From NCBI GenBank assembly GCA_039881045.1, contig JAYWVB010000034.1:248001-312000 (forward strand): a DNA stretch of 64,000 nucleotides, given 5' to 3'. Positions within the stretch are counted from its first letter, which is position 1. Each line of letters opens with the position of its first letter. The notes under the pieces were generated by a model. It saw only the letters and a program-made list of their open reading frames with translations, was not told where the DNA came from and did not search any database. Positions 33,727 to 44,705 of the stretch are shown in pieces. Origin of the DNA: Chaetomium olivaceum. Taxonomy: Eukaryota; Ascomycota; Sordariomycetes; Sordariales; Chaetomiaceae. The position numbers and the translations under genes were made by a program.

Positions 33727-35176
33727 TTATCGCTTTACCGCTTTATCCTTCGACGCCACCGTTTTCGGCTCCCAGTCCTCGCGAGCGCCCCACCAAACGA
33801 GGGCCACCGTCGCGGCAAGGACACTGACGACGACACCAGAGCTGACGGGCGTACTGGGATACACGTTCCACGCCCATTCCTGGGCGGCCCAGAGGGCATA
33901 TTGAAGAACCGGGTGGGCGCCGCTGCGCCAGAGAAGGAAGGGAGTCGACCAGGCAAGATAGGCGTAAAACTGGTAGTGGAGGGAGCGAGCAAAAAGGAGG
34001 CCGATGGCGTTGGCGGACAGAATAGTCGTCAGAATAAACCTAGGGGTTACGTCACGAGATACCGCGCGCTGTTCCTCCGTCGTGAATGGTGATTTGGCGA
34101 ACATGATCGGGATGGCAAGCTGAGACAGCAATTTCCGCGCCGGTTTCAGCCAGCGAGTGGTGATGAACACAGCCAAGACCGCGGCATGCAGCCCCAGTAA
34201 AGCCATCGAAAACCCCCTGCTGAGAAACACATCCTCTCCCACGAACCGCCAGTTGACGGTCCACTTGAAGAAGAACTGTCTTGACAGCTCGAACGCACGA
34301 CCGAGATATCCCCAGGGATTGTGCGCCAGAAATGGCACGGCAATGAGCACCTGCACCAAGCCCATAACCACCGCAAGCTGCAGGCTTCTCGTAAACCCGA
34401 CCCCAAGCAGCAAAACAATCCCCACGGCGGGCAAGACAAGCAGTAGCGACATTTTGACACCCAATCCCAGCGTATACATTAGCGCTCCCTTCATCCACGA
34501 GCGGCGCTGCAGGAAGAAGATGGTCAGCCACAGGTACAGGGCCGCGAAGCAGTCGTTGAAGCACCGCAGCACAAACACGCTGTGCAGCCGTTTCGAGAGA
34601 ATCAGCAGCAGGAAGACGTACGGCGGGACCTAAACAACCCTCAAAGTTAGCCCTCGCCATCACCACCCCCACCACACCAACACCACCACCCCGCCTCCAG
34701 TCCACGTACCTTAGCCCGCCAATAACACGCCATCACCACAGCCAGCGTAGCCATATACACGCCCGCGAACAGCTGCTGCGCCAGCAGAATGTCGGTGCCC
34801 TCATCGGTCAGCCGGTACAGCCCCGTGTAGATGTAGACGTGTGCGGCCGGGTAGACCAGCGGGCCGGTGCCGCCGCGGATGCGCGTGTAGTCGCGCTCGC
34901 CGGACACGATTTGGGAGACTTGTTCCATGTAGGCCGTCCAGTCGATCTCGGTGTCTTTTATGAGAGGAGGTGGAGTGTTAGTTTGTGTTGAAGGGTGTTA
35001 ACTCAAGTCAGGGGGACTGGCTCACAAGGGATCTTCCAGATGATCAGGGCGCAGAGCAGGGCGTCGGCGAGGAAGAGGAGTGGGGGGATGAGGGTGGAGA
35101 GGACATGACGGCCGTTGAGGATGTCAAAGATGAGGCTGGTTATGCGGGTGTGAATTGGCGGCTGGTGTTTCGCCAT
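33727..35176 (-). CDS. ALG3: ALG3, dolichyl-P-Man:Man5GlcNAc2-PP-dolichol alpha-1,3-mannosyltransferase
   Basis: ER multi-pass enzyme (GT58) adding the first lumenal mannose to the lipid-linked N-glycan precursor. I choose ATG 35176 (MAKHQPPIHTRITSLIFDIL); a further upstream frame begins only with GTG. Introns (minus): 34955-35025 (GTGAGC...AAAAG, phase 1), creating the signature PYTEIDWTAYMEQV, and 34630-34719 (GTACGT...TTTAG, phase 0), joining WRAK to VPPYVFLLLILSKR. Hallmarks: RGGTGPLVYPAAHVYIYTGLY, LRCFNDCFAALYLWLTIFFL, ANAIGLLFARSLHYQFYAYL and WSTPFLLWRSG. About ten hydrophobic helices; C-terminal tail basic and short. The reading is intact throughout. Expected length about 430 residues, as here. 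Confidence 0.95.
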
Positions 35177-35477
35177 GGTTGCCGTCGACGTCTTGGCGAC
35201 GATGTCGGTGATGGTGTTGAGGACGCGTTGCACATTGGAGCTTGGAGCTTGGAGCTTGAATCACATGGGAGCTTGGGCGACAGGTCTTGGCGGGGGCAGC
35301 AAGTGCCATATTTTAGGTACCCTAGCAGTTCTGTTCACTGGCCAGAAACATTCATAAGGAGCTGACCTCCTTCCTTCAAAGACAATTACCAAACAACAAG
35401 TGCAGAAAAATGTGGAACTTGACCCTATTGCTGACATGGTAATTCCATATTGCAATCCTCTCTTTTTTTTTCCGACG
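35177..35477. other. Spacer between ALG3 start and DAAO stop
   Basis: About 300 bp holding the ALG3 promoter (-) and the 3' end of the oxidase gene (-). It includes a short direct repeat, gagcttgga/ggagcttgg (35237-35257). Confidence 0.4.
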
Positions 35478-36354
35478 CTACAGTTTCGACTCCCGCTTCG
35501 CCTTCCCCAGAACCTCATCCACCAACTCCAGCACCCTCTCAGCACACCCATAACTCCCCTGATATCCCCAGCCAGCGTGCCCATAATTATGCACAACCCA
35601 CGTCCCATCAATCACCTCCTTCTCAATCCTTACTCCGCCCTCTCTAAGCGGTCGTAGGCCGACTCCGTGCCGAATAATATCCAGCGCTTCCACCCCCTTC
35701 CCGCCCGTCAATTCCGGGTGCATCTCCACCGCCCGCTTCATAATCCTGACCGCAAGATTCGGATCCGGATTAGCCTCCCAGTTCCCCCTCATATACGTGC
35801 CGCCCAGCACCGTCCCACCCCGAGCGCCCGCTGCATGATATAGAACACCTCGTCATCCCCGTCAGCACACCCGCTACTCGTGGGCATTATCCCCGCAGCC
35901 TCATTCCTAACCAGCACAATCTGTCCGCGGGCAGGTATCACCTTGGCATCCATAACCCCACCCAGCCGACACGCCAACAAACCAGACGCGTTCACCACCA
36001 CATCCGCCTTCACCCCGGGCCCTAGCTTCGCCGCCGCCGCCGCCTCGGAGATGTGCTTCAGCGTGGCGCGCCGGAAGCGCACGCCGAGCCGCGCGCACTG
36101 GCCCACCAGCCAGGGCAGGTAGATGGCCGTGTTGATGCACACCGACGTGAACTCGCACCCGGAGTGCATGCCCTCCGGCAGCTGGTCGGCGGGGATCTCG
36201 CGGAAGTCGTCCATCAGCTCCCGGTACCACGGCGAGAACTGGTACAGGCCGTCCACCATGGCGCTCTTGAGGCCTTCGGGCGTCACGTCGGCTTGGCGGC
36301 GGAGGACCCGCGCGGCTGGACCGGGGAGGGGGGGGTTAGTAACTCCTTCTTCTT

Positions 36355-36414
<60 letters not shown>

Positions 36415-36846
36415 ATGAACTTGGAAGTTGATGCGGTGAGTGAGAGGATAGGGGGAGGTACATACTTTGCACGTGGAGCCCGGCTTCGGGGACCTCGGCG
36501 GCTATGCGACGCAGTTCAGGCCAGGTGCGCCGTTCCCAGCGGCTGTCCTTGTCGAGGTTCATTCTGCGGGGGATTGGTATGTTAACCACATGCCATCTGG
36601 TATAAGCAACCGACAGCAGGTGAAATGACTCACGGCAGCACGTTGGGCCGGCCCACGGCGACGTGTACTCGATGTCATAGTCGCCGGGCATGTGTTTTGC
36701 CACTACCGTCACGGCATTGCCCTTCTGCTTCGCTAGCAATAGCGCGCAAGTGAGACCGCTCACGCCGGCGCTGCCGATGGTTAGCCGATGCTCTTCTGTT
36801 GACCGCTCCGGTGCCGGCCTTACCCGAGGACGACAATGTTGAGCAT
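35478..36846 (-). CDS. Peroxisomal D-amino acid oxidase (DAAO; two single-base frame breaks)
   Basis: FAD oxidase converting D-amino acids to keto acids, ammonia and H2O2. Four exons (minus): 36824-36846, 36634-36770, 36466-36563 and 35478-36315. The tiny first exon MLNIVVLG joins to AGVSGLTCALLLAKQ, forming the FAD-binding GxGxSGL fold. Then come YDIEYTSPWAG, WERRTWPELRRIA, YREL, GCEFTSVCINTAIYLPWL, VVNASGL and RGQIVLVRNEA. The end reads YNHA-like VVHNYGHAGWGYQGSYGCA and terminates KAKRESKL: SKL is a canonical peroxisomal PTS1 signal. The third intron (36316-36465) holds a long GT/CA microsatellite. Single-base breaks at 36645-36647 (before VLP) and 35818-35821 (before GTYMRGNWEANP) interrupt conserved sequence; both fit one missing base. 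D-aspartate oxidase is the close alternative. Confidence 0.9.
36361..36411. repeat. (GT)n microsatellite in DAAO intron 3
   Basis: An uninterrupted run of about 25 GT dinucleotides on the + strand, (AC)n on the coding strand, with a short gtgt start at 36355. It lies wholly inside an intron. Confidence 0.98.
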
Positions 36847-37923
36847 GTTGGCTTGGCGATATGTGTTGCTCAGGTGCAAGATTGAAAGGTGAGGAAACTT
36901 CAAGGCTACGACCTCGGGAGCTTGCAACTTTTGTAGGTGTCACGGATGCCGCAGGTGTCGCACATACATATTAAGCATGGGTTGACCGGGCCGGGCCGAA
37001 GGGAGACGGAGACCTCCAAGTACGCACTTCGTCGGAATACCGGGGGTAACCGCTTGCGACCAGGGGAGATACACCCCGCACGGTGCCCAGAGGTCTGGAC
37101 CACCGCCTAAGAAGGCATGGAGCTTGTGGGGTACCAGGGATAGATGGTACCACCTCTTATCTCTTCGTTTGTGGACTGTACCTTCAGAAATATCTTCCCG
37201 GTGACCAGCCCTGTCTCATCCGCTGCCCAAAGGGGCCATCCGAATCCTTTTGTCTTGCTTCCGATGACCCTAACCCTGGCTTCCCCTGATTCAGGGGCAG
37301 GGGCGAGTTATCTGTGTTTGTACATGTACGTACAGATCTGTATTCGCGTTGGCGTATACAACGAGACAGAACAAGTCGAACCGCTACGTAGTCTGTTGGT
37401 GCTAGTTCCGCAGCATGCCCAAAAAAGATATAGTGGTACACATCGGTATGCACGTGGGGTGGCTGGCTGGGATAACAGATAACTCCAGCGCACCCAACTT
37501 CGAACTTTGGTGGGACATAGAAGGGGATGAACTAATCATGTCCCACATGTGATGCCCGAAGTCACGCAAGGACTGGTGTTATTAAACTGCCCATCAACAG
37601 GGAATAGTAGTCGAGGGAACCCTCCAAGTGGTTAGGAGTCTCCATTGATCGTCCATGACTTACGAGATGGGGATACTAACTGAGGTGCTTCCCGAATCAC
37701 TTGCCCTTTTCAGCCCTTATCCACTCGGCACAAGGGCTACTATCTCCATATCACAAGGCACACAAGATAAGACCCGTAACAAGCCCCCATGATGAAACTA
37801 GATAGTAACAAAAACCGCATCCCAAGACCCAAAAGTCATCCACCACAATGATATGCAATCTGCCAATCCTCACCCAGAGCCCCAATCTACCACCCCAGCC
37901 ATCATAAACACCAAATCCTCTAA
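36847..37923. other. Intergenic region upstream of DAAO, no gene seen
   Basis: About 1.1 kb with the DAAO promoter at its left end. Frames are short and unsupported. Confidence 0.45.
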
Positions 37924-38196
37924 ATGCCCTTCCAAACCAGTCGACACAAACCTATCCCTCCCCCTAGTATACAACTGCCACAGAAAACGGGTGATACACC
38001 CCACTCAACGGGGACCGACCGGGCCGGATCATGGTACACGGGCACCGCGGGTGCTGCGGTCCCGCTCATCCGTAATAATGCGGACTGGGCCCTGCGACTC
38101 GCCCGCATCGTACGGGAGCGCCGCCGGGTGTGTTGGCGGATGCTGGATGAGAGGGTGGTGCCCCTTGGCGAGCGGGAGCTCTTTGGTAGTGGTTGA
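37924..38196 (+). CDS. Possible small hypothetical gene
   Basis: A 90-codon frame beginning MPFQTSRHKPIPPPSIQL and ending with a helix-like basic stretch (NNADWALRLARIVRERRRVC, ERELFGSG). The second half looks more protein-like than the first. No motif, splice signal or homologue recognised; it may be chance. Confidence 0.2.
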   Translation: MPFQTSRHKPIPPPSIQLPQKTGDTPHSTGTDRAGSWYTGTAGAAVPLIRNNADWALRLARIVRERRRVCWRMLDERVVPLGERELFGSG

Positions 38197-38423
38197 AGCG
38201 GTTACGGGTCACGGTAACCCTGCCCGTCGGGGGCAGACCCGTTGCGGGGGTTGGTGGCTGCTTGGGGCGCGCACTAAAGCGGCGTGGATTTGTTGGTGGG
38301 TGTCGGTTCCAGGGAGGCTGGTTTGGGAGGACTGGTGGGAGGGTTGGGGTTGGTTTAGCTCTTCCGGATGGGCCTACCGTCAGTATGTCGAACGCTTCAA
38401 AATGATAGGCTGGTGTTCTAGCG

Positions 38424-38903
38424 CTAGGGGGGTGCCGTTGGCGTCGCGGTGCCGGAATCCGAGTCTGAATCGATCTCGGCGCCGCTGTCATTGTTCCAGG
38501 TCCATTGGAACTCGATCCTCGTCGTGAAAGGGAGGTGATGGGGGGCTATAGCGCTATCAATGGAAGCACTGGGGTGAGTCTCGTCATCGGAGCCGAAAGT
38601 CAAGCGCGTCCTAACTGCCCAGGGGAAGTGACATGGCCCAAAACGGGGCGATGTAGAAAGGTGAAAAAGGATTGTGGCACAGCTCACGAAGGCATTGTGG
38701 TAAATGCCGTCAACGGATTCGAAGGGCAGGGAATCCCGGACGGGCAGCCGGGGAGTGAGGAGGTGGGAAAAAGGGCGGTATGGAAGGGGATGGGCCGGAG
38801 GGCCAAATCGGCGACCGCCTACCCGACACCTCTGAGGCAGGGTTGGTGGCCGAATGTTTCCTGGGGCTGGGTAGGTCCATGACGGAAATGATGGTATAAG
38901 CAT
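38424..38903 (-). CDS. Possible hypothetical gene, weak support
   Basis: On the minus strand a frame of 159 codons ends RIEFQWTWNNDSGAEIDSDS..., an acidic Ser/Asp tail that looks coding. The N-terminal part is Pro/Arg-rich and may be out of frame; an intron of about 90 nt (GTGAGC...GGCAG, near 38700-38605) is possible. Not recognised. Confidence 0.2.
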   Translation of the reverse strand: MLIPSFPSWTYPAPGNIRPPTLPQRCRVGGRRFGPPAHPLPYRPFSHLLTPRLPVRDSLPFESVDGIYHNAFVSCATILFHLSTSPRFGPCHFPWAVRTRLTFGSDDETHPSASIDSAIAPHHLPFTTRIEFQWTWNNDSGAEIDSDSDSGTATPTAPP

Positions 38904-39096
38904 GAGGCTCCAGAAAGGGATAGAAGGGCGGCTTAGGCTTTTGCAATACGAGGTGGGCTTTGATATGTGGTTAGATCAATATAGCGGGGAGGAATTGACT
39001 GACTGAATGTCACGGATATGCCAACAGGTGGGGACCCGGGGCGCGGGACGCCCCGAGCCAGTCGTTTCGGTGTGACCAATCGGAAGTGCAAGAGGT

Positions 39097-39228
39097 GATC
39101 AGTGAGCTCAGTTGCCAAGCAGACTGAGCACACTGAGCACCCAGGAGGGGGCCACCAATCAAAGGTTACGGCTGGCTACGGTGATCAGTGTGATCAGTGT
39201 CCAGGAAGACTGAGCACACTGAGCACCC
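39097..39228. repeat. Imperfect tandem duplication containing a 21-bp direct repeat
   Basis: The 21-mer gactgagcacactgagcaccc occurs at 39122-39142 and 39208-39228. Each copy is preceded by one or two tgatcagtg motifs. Unit length is about 86 bp. A TATATAG box and a small hairpin (39259-39280, ggaga...tctcc) follow. It may be the edge of an LTR or a fungal MITE. Confidence 0.7.
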
Positions 39229-40538
39229 GGGAATTAGATAGTATATAGTCACTCGTTCTGGAGAGCTCTGGGAGTTCTCCAGTTAGCAATCACAACTACA
39301 GTTCGCTACAAGCTCGAGAGCCTACTGTTGAGACGAGTCTTTGTTGTGCACCCTTTGGCTGCACCGAACCTAGTACCTTTGCAAGACACCTTCAATCAGA
39401 CTGAACCCTAACAGGACAAGGTCCAGGAGAGGTTCGTCACACTGAAGGATGGGACGAGAACGCATTATGTATTCTCTTGAAGTAAATTCTGGGGCCGCCA
39501 TCCTAATTTTTAACCTGCTTCTCATGGCATCGATCGTGTTTACCAGATGACCTTCTTGAAGGTTGATAACCGCGAGGCCAGACTCCCGTACAGGCTCCTG
39601 CATGAGGCAGTTCAAAACGAACAAGCAGCACTACCATTCCACTGATAGGCTACCCATTCAGTGTAACCAGACCTGCAGCCCGTCAATCAACGCGGCACAC
39701 TTAGCCACACAGACCGAAGCCCAGTGTATAGGGGGCCCATATTACCTAGGTTACTTGAAGTCTTGTAGCACTCTCGGCGGCAAATTCCAGGGGGATAACC
39801 CAGAGGAGGCCGCCTCCCTCGAAACCGTGCCGCACGAGGGTGCGCCTGTTCACTGTGGCTAAGGTCAAACTCAGCGAGGTTTTCTCTCTCCTCTGCCCCC
39901 TCCCCTTACCATAGTAGCCACCAGGACCTAAAACGCGCAAAGCCGTAAATCATTTCATTCTCCGTCACAACTACTCCTGACAACGTAACCTACATCCGTT
40001 CCGTCCCACCCCTGTTGACAGTTGCTCCCTTGCGAGATCAGTATCCCTACTCCAATCCCCTGGGGAAGACGTCCGACTACTGGTAATGAACTTGTCCTCT
40101 CCATCCCAAGCGAGAACATGAACCAAGTCACTGTTGCCGCCTCGATTCCGATCTCGCTTGTCCTCGTTTACATAGGCTAAAACATGAACTTGCATTTCTC
40201 CATAACAACCGAGTTCAGGCAGACATCAGTATTGATCTGGGTGTTTTCATTTCAGACGGACTCGTCAGCGCTCTCATCCGAAAGTTGGAAACGACGAGTA
40301 TTAAGATAAACCAGCATAGAGTTGAAGGCAATACGGGTGTAAGAAAGAATCCAAAATAAACATGTCCAATCCATACAAGTTCTTTACAATGGCATGTCCC
40401 ACCGCGAGTCACTCCCCCTAATAGATTAACCGTCCGTCTCATCAAGTGCCTCGCGCCTCATCCCGTATTGATAAATGGTGCAGCCAAGAGAGGATTTGTT
40501 CAACGCAGCCCGCTTACACGCATTCCCCATCACGGAGC
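39229..40538. other. Gene-poor region, no gene seen
   Basis: About 1.3 kb without supported coding sequence. The part 39229-39420 could be a solo LTR (TATA box, hairpin, CCTAACA end) but I see no flanking duplication. Confidence 0.35.
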
Positions 40539-41493
40539 TCACTCCCGGCGCCGCCGATAGTTTGCCATCACAAAGGGCTCCGTCGTTCTGCCCTCCTCCA
40601 CCGGCTGCGTCGGGTCATGATACATGACCTCGGGGGCCGAACGGTCATTGAGATTGACAACGATTCTGGCTGGGCCGGGCAAGCACCCCGGGCCGGGGCG
40701 CCAGACCTCTTGGCCGTCTGGCATGACTGGGTACTCAATCAGGGGCGAGCGGTTGTGCTCGAACCGGAGCTCCTCGCCGTTGCCGAAAACGTGCGGGTAG
40801 CCTCCGAGTTAGCGGTCTCGGATGTTGACTGGGATGTTGCTCGCCTGTCTCCGGACTTCGGACGCGCACAAGTGGCGAAGGGGGTGGGTGGGCGAAAGGT
40901 TGGAGAGGGAGAACTTGGATTGGATTAGCATGGTACGGTTGGGTTGTGGACAAGACCGCGGCGGCTCTAGATTGGGGGTGGAAATAAATGTGGAAACTGA
41001 CGTGAGATGCTTCAGACTGCGTTGGGCTTCTATGGTTCGGGGCCATTTCCACGTCGATTTCCGATGGCCGATTCGTGTCCACGGGTAATGCATCGCTGCC
41101 AGGGGCATTGCCGTACCACTCGGGGCTGGAATCTGGTACGTGCCGAGAGTCCCAAATGGCGGCATCAGTAATGGTGGATTGGTGGTATTGATTTACGTCG
41201 TAGTAGTGTTGATATGTGTTGTAGTAGTGCTGAGATATGTCGTGATCGTAGTATGGTAGCGTGGATTCGTATTGAGACTCGTGGTGGGTTTCATTGTGGT
41301 GGTCATAGGATGGTAACGTGGTCCCATATTGGGACCCGTGGTGGGCTCCGTTGGGGGTTTCGTAGAAGACCGTACCGGGGACATACCAACACAACTGATC
41401 CGTACCATCATCATAATATACATATTCATCCATGACTCTTGAAAATAATTCGGATGATACCGGCGGCTGTGAGGTCCTGAACGGTATCTTCAA
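40539..41493 (-). CDS. RNase N1/T1-type ribonuclease domain behind a Tyr/His-rich N-terminus, interrupted by one in-frame stop
   Basis: Exon 1 (41002-41493) encodes MKIPFRTSQPPVSSELFSRV followed by about 100 residues rich in Tyr, His, Gln and Asn with two loose repeats. An intron, 40914-41001 (GTCAGT donor, tgctaatc branch, CCAAG acceptor, phase 0), leads into exon 2. Exon 2 carries SEVRRQAS, GYPHVFGNGEELRF, SPLIEYPVMPDGQEVW, GPARIVVNLNDR and EVMYHD. Tyr and His of YPH, Glu of LIEYPV, Arg of PARIVV and His of MYHD match the catalytic set of guanyl-specific RNase T1 in the right order. There is no signal peptide, unlike most secreted members. A TAA at 40809-40811 interrupts exon 2 before the YPH motif, and no intron with matching phase removes it. 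Either the gene is inactivated, the base is wrong, or an upstream start is used. Confidence 0.6.
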
Positions 41494-42329
41494 GGGCAGA
41501 ATGAAGTGATCGTTCGGAGAAGATATGGGATTGAAGATATTCTGAGGGCAGCAACAGCGGGAGAGAGACAGCTTTTATACTTGCCATCGACCGAACTCAC
41601 AGACGCCTCCATCCGTTTCTACATGGCAAATATTCCCTAACCGTATCCATTTTCATGAGACCCTATGACTCTTCCCGCTTGTGTCTCCTCCTTTGGACGC
41701 TTCACACGGAGAGTGTAGTCTGCCTTGACAAAAGGGAACGGCCGCTACCAACGCATCGCTCAATTTGTACTACCTTTGCGTATGCGAACTTACACAAGAA
41801 CCTCGGAAGCGTACTGGAGTTGAATACACATGACTGGATACCGTGACACAAACCGGTTGAAGGTGGATAAGAGCTGGAGGCCGCCTGGCACAGCTTTGTG
41901 TTGTGTGCGATGGAAGGTAGCATCGACGTCGAATACCCGCGAGGTTCAACTTTGCTGTCATACCTCAGCCAGGCTGATGCTCTCTTTTATTCTCCCAGAC
42001 AGTGTATCTCCACGTCACGTCTCCAGGGCTGTCTGGAGATCACCCATCGCGCCGTAAATCCGAATATAAAAGTGAGAACTACAGGTGACGTGCTAGCATT
42101 TTGAAGTTGGTGCAAAAACCTGGAAAATGGTCTGCCCACTACCACTTTGGATTGTCGGGTCAAGCGAGGAATGGGCATCTGGAGATTTAAGAAAAGCTGT
42201 TATATATAACTAGCAATAAATACCATTGTAACTATTTTGGGATTCTCCTAATCTCCCGGTGACAGTCAACCTATCCGCTTTTATCGTGATGTATACATTG
42301 ACTCCAAACTCACAATATCACGAACGGAT
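41494..42329. other. Intergenic region upstream of the RNase-like gene
   Basis: About 840 bp containing the RNase-like gene promoter (-). Composition becomes AT-rich after 42170. No gene seen. Confidence 0.45.
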
Positions 42330-42487
42330 GGTATATAAGGAAAAGAAGAAAATAGACGAAGGAGAAAGGAAAAACGAGAAGAAGAGTAAAAGTGGAAGAG
42401 GATAAAATAAAAGTGGAAAAAGAAAATAAGAAATTTAAAGAGAGAAGAAAGAAGTAGGAAAAGAATGAATTAAAAAGAAACATAGGG
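42330..42487 (+). repeat. Long polypurine (A/G) tract
   Basis: On the + strand about 150 nt are almost entirely A and G (aaaagaagaaaatag..., gagaagaagagtaaaagtgg..., agagagaagaaagaag) with very few pyrimidines. It ends just before the 3' end of the LINE insertion. Confidence 0.85.
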
Positions 42488-42497
42488 GCAAAACATT

Positions 42498-42511
42498 ATC
42501 ATATGTATATA
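42498..42511. repeat. Target-site duplication, copy 1 (14 bp)
   Basis: atcatatgtatata, identical to 44630-44643. The two copies bound the LINE. Confidence 0.85.
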
Positions 42512-44629
42512 TTATTATTCATACTCCGCTGTGCCTTAAGGCGTGCCGGACCCTCAGCTATTTACTGTACAGGAAAACCGCGCCCTCACAGGCCGGATGA
42601 AAAACCCATACCAATCTTCAAGGAAAGTACACGTGTGTGAGCCTGCGAATACAAAGAGAGGAGGCCCCCTGGCCTCCGAAGGGGGGGCGCGTTAGGCCGC
42701 CGCTTCCAGCTCGAGCCTCCTAGCCAAACTGTACATCGGCAGCCTTCCTGAGTCCATCAGCCATCCCAGGACCCTCCTCGTGAGCCGTGCTGTTGCAGGA
42801 TCAATACCGTGCAGAACAGAGTAAAAGTCCCGTCGCGTTCGAATTCCAGCTCTCTCCCATCTTCGAGTCAGCGGTGGGGCCAAACACCACACTACCAGGT
42901 GCTCGGCAGTCTCCCGTCCTTCGCCGCACTGGCAGGCGGGCGTTAGGATCTCTGGGACTCCTCGTGTAAACAGAAAGTCCCGTAGGCCTATTGCCCCCGT
43001 TCGGATCTGGACCAGCAGAGAACTCCTCGCCTTGGTGAGACCGTCGTGCCGTCTTAGGGTTTCCTCTCGGAATAGCGTCTCTCGCTGATGGTCAAAGTCG
43101 TCCGCTGGTCTGGTGATTGCTCTACCGTCCCGTTCCTTTAGCCACCTCGCTCTCCAGGCTTCCTCCGCTACCCTGTTTGTATCTACAGCTCCCCCCGTCC
43201 AGCGCGCAATCGTGCTTGCGGCGTTCTCCACTGCCGTGGGCTCCCGCAGTCCCACTGTTCGCGGCCGGCCCCTGCCGCCGTACCCCGACCGGAGTCTCTG
43301 CTGTATCTTGCGACAGGCGGTAAGAACGACGCTCCCTGCGGTCTTCTTGCCGCCCTGGCCGTCGTCTAAGTCGGTTCGCTGGAGCCTGGTTTCAAAGTCC
43401 GCAAGTCGCTTGTTGAGGTATAGGTCCAACGGTGGCACCCACGCCTCCGTTTCAAGGTTGCGGATGGGAGTGTGCTTGAAGGCTCCCGTCACAATCCGCA
43501 AGCTTTTGTTCTGGGCCTTCCCGAGGGCCTTGGTGATGCCTTTCTTTACCGGCTCGCCTCCTACGTCCGTGGGGATGTGAAACGACGATGCGCCGTAGGC
43601 CAGCGCTGACCGGATGCACTTTGTGTACACTTCTCGCGCTTAGCTAGCCCCAGTCCCCACGTCGTCGCCGCTAGCCTCGACAGGGCGTAGCTCTGGGTCT
43701 TCAGCTTCCTCTCCACCGCCGCAAGGTGGGCTTTCCAGTTGAGCTTCCGGTCTAGCCAGACTCCTAGAAACCTGGCAGACTCTTTTGGTCTGACGGGGCT
43801 GGTGCCTCTCCCTGGGTTGGTGAGTTCCAGCTGGTTCGTCCATGCCGTCGTCCCTTGTTGAAATGAATTAGCTCGCTCTTTTCCGGGGCGAACTTCATCC
43901 CCCGACTGTCCGCCCATTGCATACATGTTTCCCACGCCGCCTCCAGTTGCCGGACATTGGCCTCGGGGTTTCGACCAAATACCAGGAGGTTGGTGTCATC
44001 CGCAAACCCCGTTATAGCCAAGTGAGGGTTCTCGTCTTTTAGCTGCTTGTATAATGAGGAAATATAGAGGATGAAGAGGACAGGGGAAAGCGGTGAGCCT
44101 TGGGGGACCCCTGCCCGAATTGCTGTCGGTGCCGCCGTCTTGCCGTCAAAAAGGAGGGTGGCCTCTCGGCCCGTCAACCAGTCTTTTGTCCAGAGGACAA
44201 GCCACCTCGGGTAGCCCATTTCTCGCAGAGTTGCTAGTAGTCGTGTGTGGTTGACCGTATCGAAGGCCCCTGAAATGTCCAGTTGCAACAGGGATGCCGT
44301 GGCCTTTTGTCTCCACGCCTCCTGGACCTGGGCTACTACTAGCCGCACAGCCAGCTCCGTGGAGCGGTGTGCCCTGTTTCCCATTTGTTCGTCCGGTAGT
44401 AAGCCGTTGGCTTCTGCAGCTTGAGTGACCTTCCTGGCGACCACTGACTCTACTACCTTCCCTAGGGTCGGCAGTAGCGCAATGGGCCTATATCCTCCTG
44501 GGGTCTGATACACTGGCGGTGCCTTCCCCGGCTTCGGTAGTACTATGGTCTTTGCCCTTTTGAACCGGTCGGGAAACCACCCCAGTTCCAGGCACCTCGT
44601 CGCCAGTACAGCGAGCACTTCAGCCAGTG
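42512..44629 (-). mobile_element. 5'-truncated non-LTR retrotransposon (LINE, Tad/I-like), reverse transcriptase and C-terminal region
   Basis: Minus-strand coding runs from 44618 to 42692. Reverse transcriptase blocks: FKRAKTIVLPKPGK, YRPIALLPTLGKVVESVVAR, LLQLDISGAFDTVNHTRLLA, GVPQGSPLSPVLFILYIS, the catalytic GFADDTNLLV and SARFLGVWLDRKLNWKAHL. A C-terminal CxC...H...C finger follows (ACQCGEGRETAEHLVVWC), ending LARRLELEAAA. Single-base frame breaks lie at 43852-43854 and near 43637-43641. The element lacks ORF1, the endonuclease and the N-terminal RT, as expected for 5' truncation. Its 3' end (42512 onward, read on the minus strand) finishes gaataataa, a TAA-type tail. A 14-bp target-site duplication flanks it. 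Clade assignment is by overall resemblance only. Confidence 0.9.
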
Positions 44630-44643
44630 ATCATATGTATATA
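44630..44643. repeat. Target-site duplication, copy 2 (14 bp)
   Basis: atcatatgtatata, identical to 42498-42511, at the 5'-truncated end of the LINE and 62 bp upstream of the tRNA. Confidence 0.85.
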
Positions 44644-44705
44644 CCCAGTATGTTTTATCCATGCTCTATAAACAGACTCTAACTTTAATTTGTCATGACG
44701 TTCAA

